A DNA stretch of 64,000 nucleotides from Roseiarcus sp963832305 (GCA_963832305.1 CAWHTU010000018.1:1-64000), one strand, 5' to 3'. Counted from the first letter of the stretch, positions 9,174-18,092 are shown. A program made the numbers and translations. The notes: a model not told the origin generated them from the sequence alone.

Positions 9174-9890
9174 ATGTCATCCGGTCTGATCCGTTTCGCT
9201 CTCGCGAGCATAGTCGCATTCGGGGGCGCGGCGACCTCCTATGGCGCCTTTGCTCAGGAGAACCCGGCGACGCCTTCCGCGGTGCAGGCGCCGGCTGCTC
9301 CGTCGCCTGCGCCCGCCGCTCCCCCGGCCGCCAATCCTGCCCAGCCGCCTGCGGCGACGACGACCGCGCCTGCCCCTCCTGAAGCCGCAAAGCCGGGCGA
9401 GACGGCTCCGCCGGCGGGCGAGGCTTCCACCGGCGAGACGGTCGACCTGCCGGCACGGCCCTTCGTTTATATCGAAGGGAAGGCTGACCGGGACGAAATC
9501 TACAGTGCAATTCTCGGTTCCCTCGGGCTCGTCAAGCGCGACATGGAGAAGGCGAACCTTGCGCCTGGGGGACGCCCGCTCGCGGTGTTCGTCGAATCCG
9601 ACGATACCGGGTTCAAGTACCATGCCGGATATCCGTTGGCCTCGGCGCCCGAAGGAAAAGCCAGCATCTCCGACGCGGTGAAGATCGGTCAGACGCCCAG
9701 CGGCAAGGCGATGCGTTTCGAACACCAGGGCGCATATTCGGACATTGACGCGACCTATGACGCGATTACGGCGTATCTGGACGAGAAGGGCATCGACGCA
9801 CAGGACTCCTTCATCGAGGAATATGCCAACGATGTGAAGGACCCGGACGACCCGACTTTGCAGGTCAACATCTACGTGCTGCTGAAATGA
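9174..9890 (+). CDS. Secreted protein with GyrI-like effector-binding domain
   Basis: 238 residues. A signal peptide (FALASIVAFGGAATSYGAFA) is followed by a low-complexity Ala/Pro linker to about residue 85. The folded domain from VDLPARPFVYIEGKA to the C-terminus has the features of GyrI-like small-molecule-binding domains: a repeated beta-alpha pattern and the segment EHQGAYSDIDATYDAITAYLDEKG with a conserved Gly-x-Tyr. Cytoplasmic relatives bind small ligands, so an exported ligand-binding role is an inference. The Pro/Ala linker suggests tethering in the periplasm. Not part of an obvious operon. Confidence 0.7.
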   Translation: MSSGLIRFALASIVAFGGAATSYGAFAQENPATPSAVQAPAAPSPAPAAPPAANPAQPPAATTTAPAPPEAAKPGETAPPAGEASTGETVDLPARPFVYIEGKADRDEIYSAILGSLGLVKRDMEKANLAPGGRPLAVFVESDDTGFKYHAGYPLASAPEGKASISDAVKIGQTPSGKAMRFEHQGAYSDIDATYDAITAYLDEKGIDAQDSFIEEYANDVKDPDDPTLQVNIYVLLK

Positions 9891-9995
9891 AACATTGAGA
9901 TTTATTGCGGCTGTGGCCTCGCGATTTGATCGGAATCAATTCGGCCTCGGCCAGCGAGCCGAATATCATTACGAAGTTGACGCGCGAGGTGAATA

Positions 9996-10367
9996 ATGGC
10001 TGCTGAAGGCGGCGTGATCGCGCGGGTTATGTGTCGCCGTGCGGATCATGCCGACTTACTGCAAATCCTGCGCGAGGTCCAGGAGGAACTGGGATGGATT
10101 TCGCCTGAGACCGGTCGGGCAATTGCTTCGCGGCTTGGCGTTCCGACGATGCGCGTGCAGAGTGTCGTGGAATTCTATTCGTTCCTCTATGACAAGCCGC
10201 GCGGCCTATCGGATCCTGTTTTCCGACAACATCACTGACCGCATGCTCGGAAGCCTGGCGTTGTTCGAGCATATGCTGAAGCGTCTAACGCTCAAGCGCG
10301 GCGAGGTGTCTACGGACGAGGCGGCCAGCGTCGATCTTACGTCATGCACCGGCATGTGCGATCAGGG
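9996..10367 (+). pseudogene. Remnant of hoxF (diaphorase subunit of NAD-reducing [NiFe] hydrogenase), N-terminal NuoE-like part
   Basis: Residues 1-70 in the first frame (LLQILREVQEELGWISPETG through VEFYSFLYDKPRG) match the NuoE-like N-terminus of HoxF-type subunits. At about 10204 one base is missing and the homology continues in the next frame as YRILFSDNITDRMLGSL to SCTGMCDQG, the region holding the Fe-S cysteines. The remaining roughly 400 residues of HoxF (FMN and NADH sites) are absent. Downstream sequence switches directly to a hydrogenase maturation protease tail, so the gene is truncated as well as frameshifted and cannot be functional. A formate dehydrogenase gamma subunit is a less good match because of the YDKPRG-YRI spacing. 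Confidence 0.7.
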
Positions 10368-10380
10368 CTCGAGCGCGTGG

Positions 10381-10766
10381 CGCGGGCCGCGTGGCCTGAG
10401 GTGCGCGCAATCGAGGACTTCCAACTGCAGATCGAGCGCGCTCGACCTCGACGGTGCCGATCTCGCGCTCTTTCTCGACCGCCGGCAAGGGCACGCCGGC
10501 GCCCTTCGCGTTTTCCGAGATTGTGGCTGCTCCCGTCCCCACGCCCGACCACCCACGCGCTCGCGCCCGAAGCCGTGCTCGACGTGTATGCGCGCGCGCT
10601 CGGGCGGTCTCCGCCGCGGGCGTTTACGCTATGCTGCGAGCGCTTCGAGCTTGGCGAGGGGCTGTCGCCCGACGCGGGCGACCGGCTGGAGACGGCCTGG
10701 GCGTTCGTCCAAGGTCTGATGCGCGAGCGGTCGATCGAAGGGTGGCGGCGGAAGGCGCGCCCTTGA
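10381..10766 (+). pseudogene. Remnant of [NiFe]-hydrogenase maturation protease (HoxW/HyaD type), C-terminal part
   Basis: Homology runs through three frames in order: WPEVRAIEDFQLQIE, then ALDLDGADLALFLD, then AGKGTPAPFAFSEIVAAP, then back to the first frame for THALAPEAVLDVYARALG and FELGEGLSPDAGDRLETAW. Put together they read as the second half of a hydrogenase endopeptidase that trims the large subunit. The N-terminal half, with the first metal-binding acidic residue, is missing. At least three indels make it non-functional. It directly follows the hoxF fragment, so the two are probably the ends of one deleted hoxFUYHW-like operon. Confidence 0.6.
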
Positions 10767-10790
10767 GGGCGCGCGATCCACCGATCGCCG

Positions 10791-10895
10791 CGCAACGAAA
10801 TCAAAATCGCCCGCAACAATTCCCAAATCCCGCGCAACAAAATCCAAGCCAGGCGCAACAAAAGCAAAATCGGGCGCAACAAAAGCAAAATTTCA
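10791..10895. repeat. Five-copy 21-bp tandem repeat
   Basis: The hexamer CGCAAC recurs exactly every 21 bases at 10791, 10812, 10833, 10854 and 10875, each followed by an A-rich stretch and a GC-rich end; copies 4 and 5 are the most alike. The 21-base period equals two helical turns, so A-tracts fall on one face of the DNA. It lies between the hydrogenase remnants and the 3' end of the HTH gene. Confidence 0.85.
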
Positions 10896-10908
10896 ATATC
10901 CTTGCTAA

Positions 10909-11409
10909 TCAATGGCTTAACTCAGAATCAGGCTTCGGCGTCGCCTCCGGCCTGGCGGTCGGAGCTTTACTCGCCGATCTGCGGCCGTTGGCCTCGATCC
11001 GCGCGGCGACGCGGTTGATCTTGGCGAAGAGTCTTTCCCGGGCGGCGTCGTCGTAGATCTGTTTCCTGACGCTCGCCTTCCGGTAGAGGTCGAGATGGTC
11101 GAGAACCTTGAGGTAGGGCGGGATGGCTTTGAGGTCGCCGCCCTCGATCGCCTTGCCGGCGAGGGCCAGCGCGCTCTCGAGCCGGAAGAGCTGAAGGAGC
11201 GCATGATCCGGCAGGTCGTCGACCTCTTGCTTCTTGAGCGTGTCGGCGATGATTTTTCGGACCCGCTGCTCGCTTAACCCCTCTTCGCGCGCGATATCCG
11301 AGGTCGACGCTCCGACCCGCACCCGGGCAAAGATGCGTTCGCGCCTGAGCGCCTTGGTGTAGGGGTTGAGCCTGGGCCGCGCCGGTCTCGGGGTCTTATC
11401 GATTTCCAT
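10909..11409 (-). CDS. Helix-turn-helix protein of unknown function
   Basis: 166 residues. A basic N-terminus (RPRLNPYTKALRRERIFARV) leads into a helix-turn-helix resembling sigma region 4 or small terminase/transposase HTHs (GASTSDIAREEGLSEQRV, about residues 33-50). A long helical middle part (LPDHALLQLFRLESALALAGKAI to about 125) and a basic Lys/Arg/Pro tail follow. DNA binding is likely. Its target and role are unknown; a phage-derived or mobile-element-derived regulator is possible given the adjacent operon wreckage and tandem repeat. Confidence 0.6.
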   Translation of the reverse strand: MEIDKTPRPARPRLNPYTKALRRERIFARVRVGASTSDIAREEGLSEQRVRKIIADTLKKQEVDDLPDHALLQLFRLESALALAGKAIEGGDLKAIPPYLKVLDHLDLYRKASVRKQIYDDAARERLFAKINRVAARIEANGRRSASKAPTARPEATPKPDSELSH

Positions 11410-11740
11410 GTCCGTTTCCTTTCCGCCGCGATCCGCAGCCCGATGTCGAAGAACGGCACATTAGCAGCGATTTCGGAAAAAGGGAATAAGAAAGTCGTCT
11501 TTCTGTAAAGGGGACGCTGGGAGGGGCAGGAGGGCGAATCTGGACCGGGCCGGCGCGAACAAGGCGCTTCGATCATTTGCCAATTGCAAGCAGTCGTGCT
11601 CCGCGCCGGGATTGAGCTCGATGAGAACGCGCCTGGAGCTGGCTCAAGAGCGGCTTGTCGTTCAACGCTTTCCGCTGCAAACTGGGCCCGCGTCCGTTAT
11701 TTCGCCGTAGCGCCAACCAATTGCATTCGGGAGGATTTTC
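11410..11740. other. Divergent intergenic region
   Basis: About 330 bases between two divergent genes. No coding signal is convincing. A short purine-rich stretch sits just before the TPR gene start (GGGAGGATTTTC at 11730-11741, a good ribosome binding site). No operator or hairpin stands out. Confidence 0.4.
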
Positions 11741-13120
11741 ATGGCGCCGGTCTGCTTTGTTGTGATGGGTTTCGGCAAAAAGACAGACCTCGCAACGGGC
11801 CGCGAGCTCGATCTCGACAAAAGCTACAACAGCATCATCAAACCGGCGGTTCTGGCTGCGGGTTATCAGTGCATCCGGGCGGACGAGGTCCAGCAATCGG
11901 GCATGATCGACGTGCCGATGTACAAGCTTCTGTACGAGGCGGAGCTTGTCGTCGCCGATCTGTCCACGACCAATCCAAACGCGATCTTCGAGCTTGGCGT
12001 CCGCCACGCCCTGAAGCCGCGGGCGACGATCATCATCGCGGAAAGCAAGTTCAATATTCCGTTCGACGCGACCCATATCGCCGTCCGCCGCTACGAGCAT
12101 CTCGGATTGAGCATCGACTACGCCGAGGCAATCCGGATGCAGAACGTGCTGACCGGGCTGATCGCCGCCCTTCCAGGCAATGCGGACCCGGATAGCCCCG
12201 TCTACACGATCCTCCACGAGCTTCGCGCGCCGACGATGGCCCAAGCGGCGCCGGCCGGCATTGCAGCCGAAAGGGCCGCGGTCGCCGGCGTCGGGGTGGC
12301 GCAACCGCAGGCTGAGCCGGCCGTCGAGAGCTACGCCAGCAAGCTGCAGACCGCCCTAGATGCGCTCGACGAAGGCGCGTTCGGCCTCGCCAAGAAGCTG
12401 CTCACGGCGATCTATGCCGAGCAAACGGCAGTTGTCGGCGCGGACAGCAAGCCGAAGCCCGCTCGCGCCATCGTCGTCCAACGGCTGGCGCTCGCGACCT
12501 ACAAGGCCGGCGAGGCCGACGCGAAGACCGGCGATCCGGACAAGGCGCTCGCCGGCTATACGGAAGCTGAAAACCTCCTTCGTCAGCTCGACGTCGAGAC
12601 GACCACCGATCCCGAGACGCTCGGACTGTGGAGCGCGATCCACAAGAAGCGGGCTGAAATGCCGGGCCGAACCGCGGATGAGAAAAAAGCGGATGTTGAC
12701 GAGGCGATTCAGGCTTCCGAGCGCGGTTTCCTGATCAAGCGCGACTACTACAACGGGACGAACCTCGCCTATCTCTTCAACCTGAGAGCCTCGCTGTCTT
12801 CCGGCGACGACAGGATCGCGGACAATGTTTTCGCCGCTCGCGTTCGCAGAATGGTGGTCAAGATCGCCGAGAACCGGCTTGCCCTTCTCGATGCGCAACA
12901 ACCCCCTGCTGGTTCCGACGAAGCGAAGTCGCTGGCGGTGGAGCGATATTGGGCTGCGGCCACGCGCGCCGAAAGTCTGATCGCGCTTGGCGACCCGACC
13001 GGCGAAGAACTGATGGATGGGACGCTCAAGGCTGCTCCAACGGGATGGATGGCCGAGAGCACGCGAATCCAATTGGCAAACCTGAGGGCGCTGCTGGCAA
13101 AGGCGCAGGCTCAAGGCTGA
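11741..13120 (+). CDS. Two-domain protein: N-terminal Rossmann/TIR-like domain plus TRAFs-binding-type TPR region
   Basis: 459 residues. The N-terminal domain (about 1-150) starts CFVVMGFGKKTD and contains a Y-x-x-I-I-K-P-A helix, ADLSTTNPNAIFELGVRHAL and an acidic loop. This pattern matches nucleotide- or TIR-like Rossmann domains near deoxyribosyltransferases (the E-x-G-x-R-H-A motif). An Ala-rich linker leads to a helical TPR region (about 195-455) similar to the MAP3K TRAFs-binding domain (DUF4071), with ALDEGAFGLAKKLLTAIY and the RDYYNGTNLAYLFNLRA motif. Such proteins occur in bacterial signalling or conflict contexts, but no partner gene is adjacent here. Enzymatic activity is not proven. 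Confidence 0.65.
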   Translation: MAPVCFVVMGFGKKTDLATGRELDLDKSYNSIIKPAVLAAGYQCIRADEVQQSGMIDVPMYKLLYEAELVVADLSTTNPNAIFELGVRHALKPRATIIIAESKFNIPFDATHIAVRRYEHLGLSIDYAEAIRMQNVLTGLIAALPGNADPDSPVYTILHELRAPTMAQAAPAGIAAERAAVAGVGVAQPQAEPAVESYASKLQTALDALDEGAFGLAKKLLTAIYAEQTAVVGADSKPKPARAIVVQRLALATYKAGEADAKTGDPDKALAGYTEAENLLRQLDVETTTDPETLGLWSAIHKKRAEMPGRTADEKKADVDEAIQASERGFLIKRDYYNGTNLAYLFNLRASLSSGDDRIADNVFAARVRRMVVKIAENRLALLDAQQPPAGSDEAKSLAVERYWAAATRAESLIALGDPTGEELMDGTLKAAPTGWMAESTRIQLANLRALLAKAQAQG

Positions 13121-13165
13121 GCGCGGGCGGCATTACCCTCATAATGAGTTAGGCGGGATGGCGCC

Positions 13166-14974
13166 CTACTGCGCCGCCATCGCCGTCAGAGCCGCCGCGC
13201 CGGTCTCGAATTGCAGCCTCGCGAGCCGGGCATAGAGGCCGTTCGCGGCGAGAAGCGAGGCGTGCGTTCCCTCCTCGACCACGCATCCCGCCTCGATGAC
13301 CAGAATGCGATGGGCGTTGACGATCGTCGCCAGCCGGTGCGCGATCACAAGCGTGGTCCGGCCCCTCATCAGCGTTTCGAGCGCGTCTTGGACCAAGGTT
13401 TCGCTTTCGGCGTCGAGGGCCGAGGTCGCCTCGTCCAGAAGCAGCGCCGGCGCGTCCTTGAGGATCGCGCGCGCGATCGCGATACGCTGGCGCTCGCCGC
13501 CCGACAGCGTAACGCCGCGCTCGCCGAGCTCTGTATCGTACCCTTGCGGAAGGGCGGCGATAAAGCCGTCCGCCGCCGCCTGCCTCGCCGCCGCGACGAC
13601 CGCCTCGCGTGATGCGCCAGGGGCGCCGTAAGCGATATTGTCTGCGACGCTCGCGCCGAAGATGAAAGCGTCCTGGGGCACGAGCGCGATCTCGGCCCGA
13701 AGATCGGCGGGATCGAGCGTCGAGATGTCGACGCCGTCAAGCGCGACCGCGCCGCTCGAGGGGTCGTAAAACCTCAGCGCGAGCTGGAAGAGGGTCGATT
13801 TTCCCGCCCCCGAGGGACCGACGATGGCGACGACCTCGCCCGGCGCGACCTGGAAGCTCACATCACGCAAGACGAAATCGTCCTCGCGCCCCGGATAGGC
13901 GAAAGAGACGTTCTTGAAGTCGAGCTCGCCGCGCACGGGCCTGGGCAGAGACGCGGGCCTCGCGGGCGCGGCGATGCGGGGCTCGACCGCCATGATCTCG
14001 CCGATCCGCGCGGCCGCCCCGGCCGCCTGCGACACTTCGTTCCACACTTCCGACAGTTGCCCGAGCGCCCCCGCGCCGAACACCGCGAACAGCACAAACT
14101 GCGAGAGCGCGCCGCCGGTCATCCTGTGGGCGATCACGTCCTGAGCTCCGAGCCAGAGCACGACGACAACGCTGCCGAAAGCGAGGAAGAGCGCCGCCGC
14201 GGTGACGAAGGCGCGGGCCTGGATCATCGCCCGCGCCGCCTCATAGGCGCCGTAAGCGGCCTCGCGATAGCGGCCGGCAGTGAACGGTTCGGCGACGAAC
14301 GACTGCATGACGCGCACCGCCGAGAGGCTCTCGGTTGCGAAGGCGGTGGCTTCGGCGAGCCTGTCCTGGGCGCAGCGGGAGCGCTGCCTGACTGAGCGTC
14401 CCGCTGCGTAGAGTGGGAGCACGATGACCGGGATGGCCGCGAGCACGAAGGCCGACAGTTTGGGGCTCGTGACCACCATCATCGTGATCGCGCCGGCGAA
14501 CAGGAAGAGATTGCGCAGCGCGACTGACGCCGAGGAGCCGAACGTCGCCTTGAGCTGGGTCGTGTCCGCCGAGAGGCGCGAGGCGATGTCGCCGGTCTTC
14601 TCGGCGTCGAAAAAGCCGGGGTCGAGCCGGGTCAGATGGGTGAAGAGATCGGCGCGCAGGTCGGCGACCACCCGTTCGCCGAGCGTCATCACGAGGTAGT
14701 AGCGGGCGCCGGAGGCGAGCGCGAGCACCGCGACGACGCCGATCATGGCGAGGAAATAAACGCGGATGAGGCCGGCGTTGTCGGCGGAGAATCCGAAGTC
14801 GATCATCCGCCGGACCGCGATCGGCACCACGAGCGTCGCCGCCGAAGCAACGACAAGCGCGACGAGCGCCAGGCCGATCCGCGTGCGATGCACGAACGCG
14901 TAAGGCGCGAGCGGCCTCAATGCGCCGAGCGAAGAGCGGGAAGTCTTCGATCCGGCTTCGGCGGCGGATGACAT
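13166..14974 (-). CDS. ABC transporter, fused permease-ATPase (MsbA/LmrA-type exporter)
   Basis: A half-transporter exporter that dimerises in the inner membrane and uses ATP to move lipid or drug-like substrates outward. Residues 1-330 hold six membrane helices (for example IGLALVALVVASAATLVVPI). The ATPase domain has Walker A GPSGAGKST, the Q-loop, signature LSGGERQRIAIARA, Walker B ALLLDEATSALD and the H-loop AHRLAT. The ATG at 14974 gives about 602 residues; a TTG 24 bases upstream is possible, but AGGAG lies between the two and favours the ATG. No accessory gene is adjacent, so the substrate is open. Confidence 0.9.
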   Translation of the reverse strand: MSSAAEAGSKTSRSSLGALRPLAPYAFVHRTRIGLALVALVVASAATLVVPIAVRRMIDFGFSADNAGLIRVYFLAMIGVVAVLALASGARYYLVMTLGERVVADLRADLFTHLTRLDPGFFDAEKTGDIASRLSADTTQLKATFGSSASVALRNLFLFAGAITMMVVTSPKLSAFVLAAIPVIVLPLYAAGRSVRQRSRCAQDRLAEATAFATESLSAVRVMQSFVAEPFTAGRYREAAYGAYEAARAMIQARAFVTAAALFLAFGSVVVVLWLGAQDVIAHRMTGGALSQFVLFAVFGAGALGQLSEVWNEVSQAAGAAARIGEIMAVEPRIAAPARPASLPRPVRGELDFKNVSFAYPGREDDFVLRDVSFQVAPGEVVAIVGPSGAGKSTLFQLALRFYDPSSGAVALDGVDISTLDPADLRAEIALVPQDAFIFGASVADNIAYGAPGASREAVVAAARQAAADGFIAALPQGYDTELGERGVTLSGGERQRIAIARAILKDAPALLLDEATSALDAESETLVQDALETLMRGRTTLVIAHRLATIVNAHRILVIEAGCVVEEGTHASLLAANGLYARLARLQFETGAAALTAMAAQ

Positions 14975-15087
14975 TGGGTCGGGCGGCTCCTGAAGCAAAT
15001 CCGTCCAGCTTTACGGCCCCTTTTCCGCCCAAATCAAGGCGGCCGGCTTGCGCTCGCCTTGACCCCGGGCTATAGGACCGGCAACCG

Positions 15088-15118
15088 AAAGAGCCGCCGG
15101 ACCTCCGGACGGCTCTTT
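15088..15118 (+). promoter_or_regulatory. Strong hairpin in the rpmE leader
   Basis: AAAGAGCC-G-CCGG pairs with CCGG-A-C-GGCTCTTT around an ACCT loop, 13 pairs with one bulged A. It lies 27 bases before the rpmE start and just outside the divergent ABC exporter gene. There is no T-run after it, so it is not a plain terminator for either strand. It may be a leader structure for rpmE. Confidence 0.6.
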
Positions 15119-15144
15119 GCTTGTTCCGCCAGAGATCTCATTCG

Positions 15145-15378
15145 ATGAAGTCCGACATCCACCCCAACTATCACATGATCAAGGTCGTGATGACCAACGG
15201 CGTCGAGTTCATGACCCGCTCGACCTATGGCGAGGACGGCGCGACGCTCCATCTGGACATCGATCCGAACACCCATCCGGCCTGGACCGGCGGCTCGCAG
15301 CAGCTGGTCGATCGCGGCGGCCGACTGTCGCGGTTCAACACCCGCTTCGGCGGCATCGGCATCGGCGGCAAGAAATAG
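15145..15378 (+). CDS. rpmE: 50S ribosomal protein L31
   Basis: 77 residues. Begins MKSDIHPNYHMIKVVMTNG and carries the SDIHP and DIDPNTHPAWTG motifs of alphaproteobacterial L31. No CxxC zinc ligands are present, so this is the cysteine-free form. Located at the large-subunit surface near the central protuberance. The ATG at 15145 is preferred to an upstream TTG at 15121 because the latter would add non-family residues. A hairpin lies upstream. Confidence 0.95.
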   Translation: MKSDIHPNYHMIKVVMTNGVEFMTRSTYGEDGATLHLDIDPNTHPAWTGGSQQLVDRGGRLSRFNTRFGGIGIGGKK

Positions 15379-15429
15379 GGCGACGTCCCCCCTCTCCCCA
15401 CGGCCCCACGGTTGAGGGAGCGCGTTCCT

Positions 15430-16275
15430 TCACGGCCTCCTCACGCTCGTCACCTCGCCGCCGCCCGTGGCCGCGATCCGGACCCGGGCTTCGACCAGCG
15501 GCTCGCTCACGACCTTCATGTGCCAGCCGTTTGCGTGCAGCAGGGTCAGCGCGTCGCGCATGACGCCGACATGCCCCTTCCAGAACACGAGATCGCCGCG
15601 CCTGAGAGGCTTATCGGCCGCGACCGGCTCGCCGAGGGCGGCCTCCTGCATGTCGCTGTCGCGCGGAGCGGCGACGCCGGCCGCGTCAAGCCCGGTCTGG
15701 ACCAGGCCCGAGCAGTCGATCCCCTCCGACGTCCGGCCGCCCCAAAGATAGGGGGTCTCGAGAAAGCGCTCGGCGACCGCGACATAGTCAGGCTCGCGCG
15801 ACCCTATCTCCGCGAGATGCCTGAGCCAGAGGCGCAGACCGTCCGCCGAGACCGCGAAATCGCCCTCATGGCCCACAATCGTCAGCCGCGCGCCGAGCGA
15901 GAGCGCCATGCGCGGCGGAAGCTTGATGCCGGGCCCTGGATAGGCGTGGGTGCGAAGCGCTGCGACCCGATGCGTCGGCTCGGTCGACGGCCCGAGCGCC
16001 GCAGCCGGCATATAGCCGACGTAACTGTCGCGCTCGAGCTGAACCCAGGCCCACCCCGCGCTCCCGTCGTAGACCGTCGCGATTTCGCCGTAGAGCGCTT
16101 CGGTTTCGAGCGGCGCGTCTGCTTGCGGCGAGCGCCGGAGCGGCGCGCTTGCCGCGATGACCCGCTTCGCTTCGCCCTTCGCGTAGCGGGGCGCGTTGAC
16201 AAGGCCGCGCAGATGATCCGCCGCGAGGTCGGGGCGGGCAGGGGTCAGGCGGCGGTCGAATGGGGCGGGGGGCAT
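15430..16275 (-). CDS. NlpC/P60 (C40) cell-wall peptidase with SH3-like domains
   Basis: Cleaves peptide stems of peptidoglycan or their fragments. The N-terminal part (about 30-150) resembles bacterial SH3 domains (LRRSPQADAPLETEALYGE). The peptidase domain (about 155-281) has catalytic Cys in GIDCSGLVQ, the general-base His in GHVGVM and a third polar residue in LLHANGW. No signal peptide is visible, so it may act in the cytoplasm on recycled muropeptides. I chose the ATG at 16275; a TTG five codons upstream is possible. Length is usual for this alphaproteobacterial family. Confidence 0.85.
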   Translation of the reverse strand: MPPAPFDRRLTPARPDLAADHLRGLVNAPRYAKGEAKRVIAASAPLRRSPQADAPLETEALYGEIATVYDGSAGWAWVQLERDSYVGYMPAAALGPSTEPTHRVAALRTHAYPGPGIKLPPRMALSLGARLTIVGHEGDFAVSADGLRLWLRHLAEIGSREPDYVAVAERFLETPYLWGGRTSEGIDCSGLVQTGLDAAGVAAPRDSDMQEAALGEPVAADKPLRRGDLVFWKGHVGVMRDALTLLHANGWHMKVVSEPLVEARVRIAATGGGEVTSVRRP

Positions 16276-16406
16276 GCGCAACGGTTGCAAGCACGGATGA
16301 CCGAAGGGTTAACATGCGCCCCGATCGAGAGCCACGGGCGAGAAGCGCTTCTTTGCCGATCTCGTCCACGAGGAGTAATCTCGCCGAGAAGGCATCATTG
16401 CAGGCC

Positions 16407-18092
16407 ATGACCGCTCTCAACGATCGACAGGACAATTTCCGCGCGCCCCTCGACCCTTATGGGGCCGCGACCCATGAGGTTTTCAACCAGCCGTTCGAAC
16501 TTGCCGACTACAACCTTTACGATTCCGACGCGGCGCTCAAGGAGGCGGTCAAGCGCGAGGGCGCGGATTGGGCGACGGGCGAACTCGCGGCGTTCGGCGC
16601 CCGCGCCGGGTCGACCGAGTTTCTGGAACTCGGCGCGCTCGCAAACAGGAATCCGCCCGAACTCGACACCCATGACCGTTACGGCCGCCGCGTCGATCTC
16701 GTGCGGTATCACCCCTCCTACCATGCGCTGATGAAGGCCTCGATCGAAGATGGCCTTCATTCGTCGCCGTGGACCGACCCGGGCGAGGGCGCGCATGTGG
16801 CGCGCGCCGCCCGCTCCTACATGCATACCGAGGTCGAGGCCGGCCACGGCTGCCCGATCACCATGACCTTCGCCGCGACGCCGTGCCTCAAGCTTGAGCC
16901 CAACCTCGCCGAACAATGGCTGCCGAAGGTCCAGGCGCGCGTCTACGATCCGCGCAACGTGCCGGTAGACCAAAAAGCAGGCGCAACAATCGGCATGGCG
17001 ATGACCGAAAAGCAGGGCGGCTCGGACGTGCGCGCCAATACGACCCGCGCGATTCCGGTCGGCGCCGAAGGAGGGGGGCACGCGTACGAGCTCGTGGGCC
17101 ACAAGTTCTTCGTCTCGGCGCCGATGTGCGATGCGTTCCTCGTCCTGGCGCAGGCGCCCGGCGGCCTCTCGTGTTTTCTCGTGCCGCGCTGGCGTCCCGA
17201 CGGAACCAAGAACCCGCTTCAGATCATCCGCCTCAAGCGCAAGATGGGCAATGTGTCCAACGCGTCGAGCGAGACGGAGCTGCGCGGCGCGCTCGGCTGG
17301 ATGGTCGGACCGGAGGGCCGGGGAGTGCCCACGATCATCGAGATGGTCGCCATGACCCGGTTCGACTGCATGATCGGCTCCTCCGCCGGGATGCGGATGG
17401 CGGTCTCCCAGGCGATCGACCATTGCCGCCAGCGCAAGGCGTTCGGCGCGCTGCTGATCGACCAGCCGATCATGACCGCGGTGCTGGCGGACCTCGCGAT
17501 CGAGGCCGAGGCGGCGCTGACGCTCACCATGCGGATCGCTCGCGCGCTCGATCATCGCGACGACGGCCATGAGGACGCGCTGGTCAGGATCGGCTCGGCG
17601 ATCGGCAAATACTGGATCTGCAAGCGCACGCCGGGCCACGCCTACGAGGCGCTGGAATGTCTCGGCGGGTCGGGAGTGATGGAGGATTCGCCGATGCCGC
17701 GCCTCTATCGCGAGGCGCCGGTCAACGCCATCTGGGAAGGAAGCGGCAACGTGCAATGCCTGGACATCGCGCGCGCGATCCAGCGGTCGCCGCAGACGCT
17801 TGAAGCCTTTTTCGCCGAGGTCGGAGCGGTGAAGGGCGAAAGCGCGGCGCTCGACCGCGAGGCGGCGGCGCTCAAGGACGACATGGCGGACCTCCGCGAT
17901 TTTGAGACGAAGGCGCGCGACCTCTGCGACCGGCTGGCGCTATGTTTCGAGGCGGCGGCGCTGATCCGCGCCGGCTCGCCAGTCGCCGAAGCGTTCTGCC
18001 GCTCGCGGATCGAGACGCGGGGGGCCCACAATTACGGCGCGCTGACCGGCGTCGATACGAAGGCGATCGTCAGGCGCGCCGCGCCGCGGTGA
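16407..18092 (+). CDS. aidB: AidB-like acyl-CoA dehydrogenase
   Basis: 561 residues of the AidB branch of FAD-dependent acyl-CoA dehydrogenases. Typical marks are VFNQPFELADYNLY near the start, the GMAMTEKQGGSDVR motif, GHKFFVSAPMCDAFLVLA, and RLYREAPVNAIWEGSGNV near the end. AidB is linked to protection from alkylating agents in E. coli, though its reaction is not clear; isovaleryl-CoA dehydrogenase activity is weak. The ATG at 16407 fits the family N-terminus and lies past the divergent peptidase gene. A copy of the last 31 coding bases recurs 145 bases after the stop. Confidence 0.9.
   Translation: MTALNDRQDNFRAPLDPYGAATHEVFNQPFELADYNLYDSDAALKEAVKREGADWATGELAAFGARAGSTEFLELGALANRNPPELDTHDRYGRRVDLVRYHPSYHALMKASIEDGLHSSPWTDPGEGAHVARAARSYMHTEVEAGHGCPITMTFAATPCLKLEPNLAEQWLPKVQARVYDPRNVPVDQKAGATIGMAMTEKQGGSDVRANTTRAIPVGAEGGGHAYELVGHKFFVSAPMCDAFLVLAQAPGGLSCFLVPRWRPDGTKNPLQIIRLKRKMGNVSNASSETELRGALGWMVGPEGRGVPTIIEMVAMTRFDCMIGSSAGMRMAVSQAIDHCRQRKAFGALLIDQPIMTAVLADLAIEAEAALTLTMRIARALDHRDDGHEDALVRIGSAIGKYWICKRTPGHAYEALECLGGSGVMEDSPMPRLYREAPVNAIWEGSGNVQCLDIARAIQRSPQTLEAFFAEVGAVKGESAALDREAAALKDDMADLRDFETKARDLCDRLALCFEAAALIRAGSPVAEAFCRSRIETRGAHNYGALTGVDTKAIVRRAAPR

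Noticed and set aside
10791..10895. CRISPR-like array
   Set aside because: The repeats are 21 bases long with no separate spacers and no cas genes; it is a plain tandem repeat.
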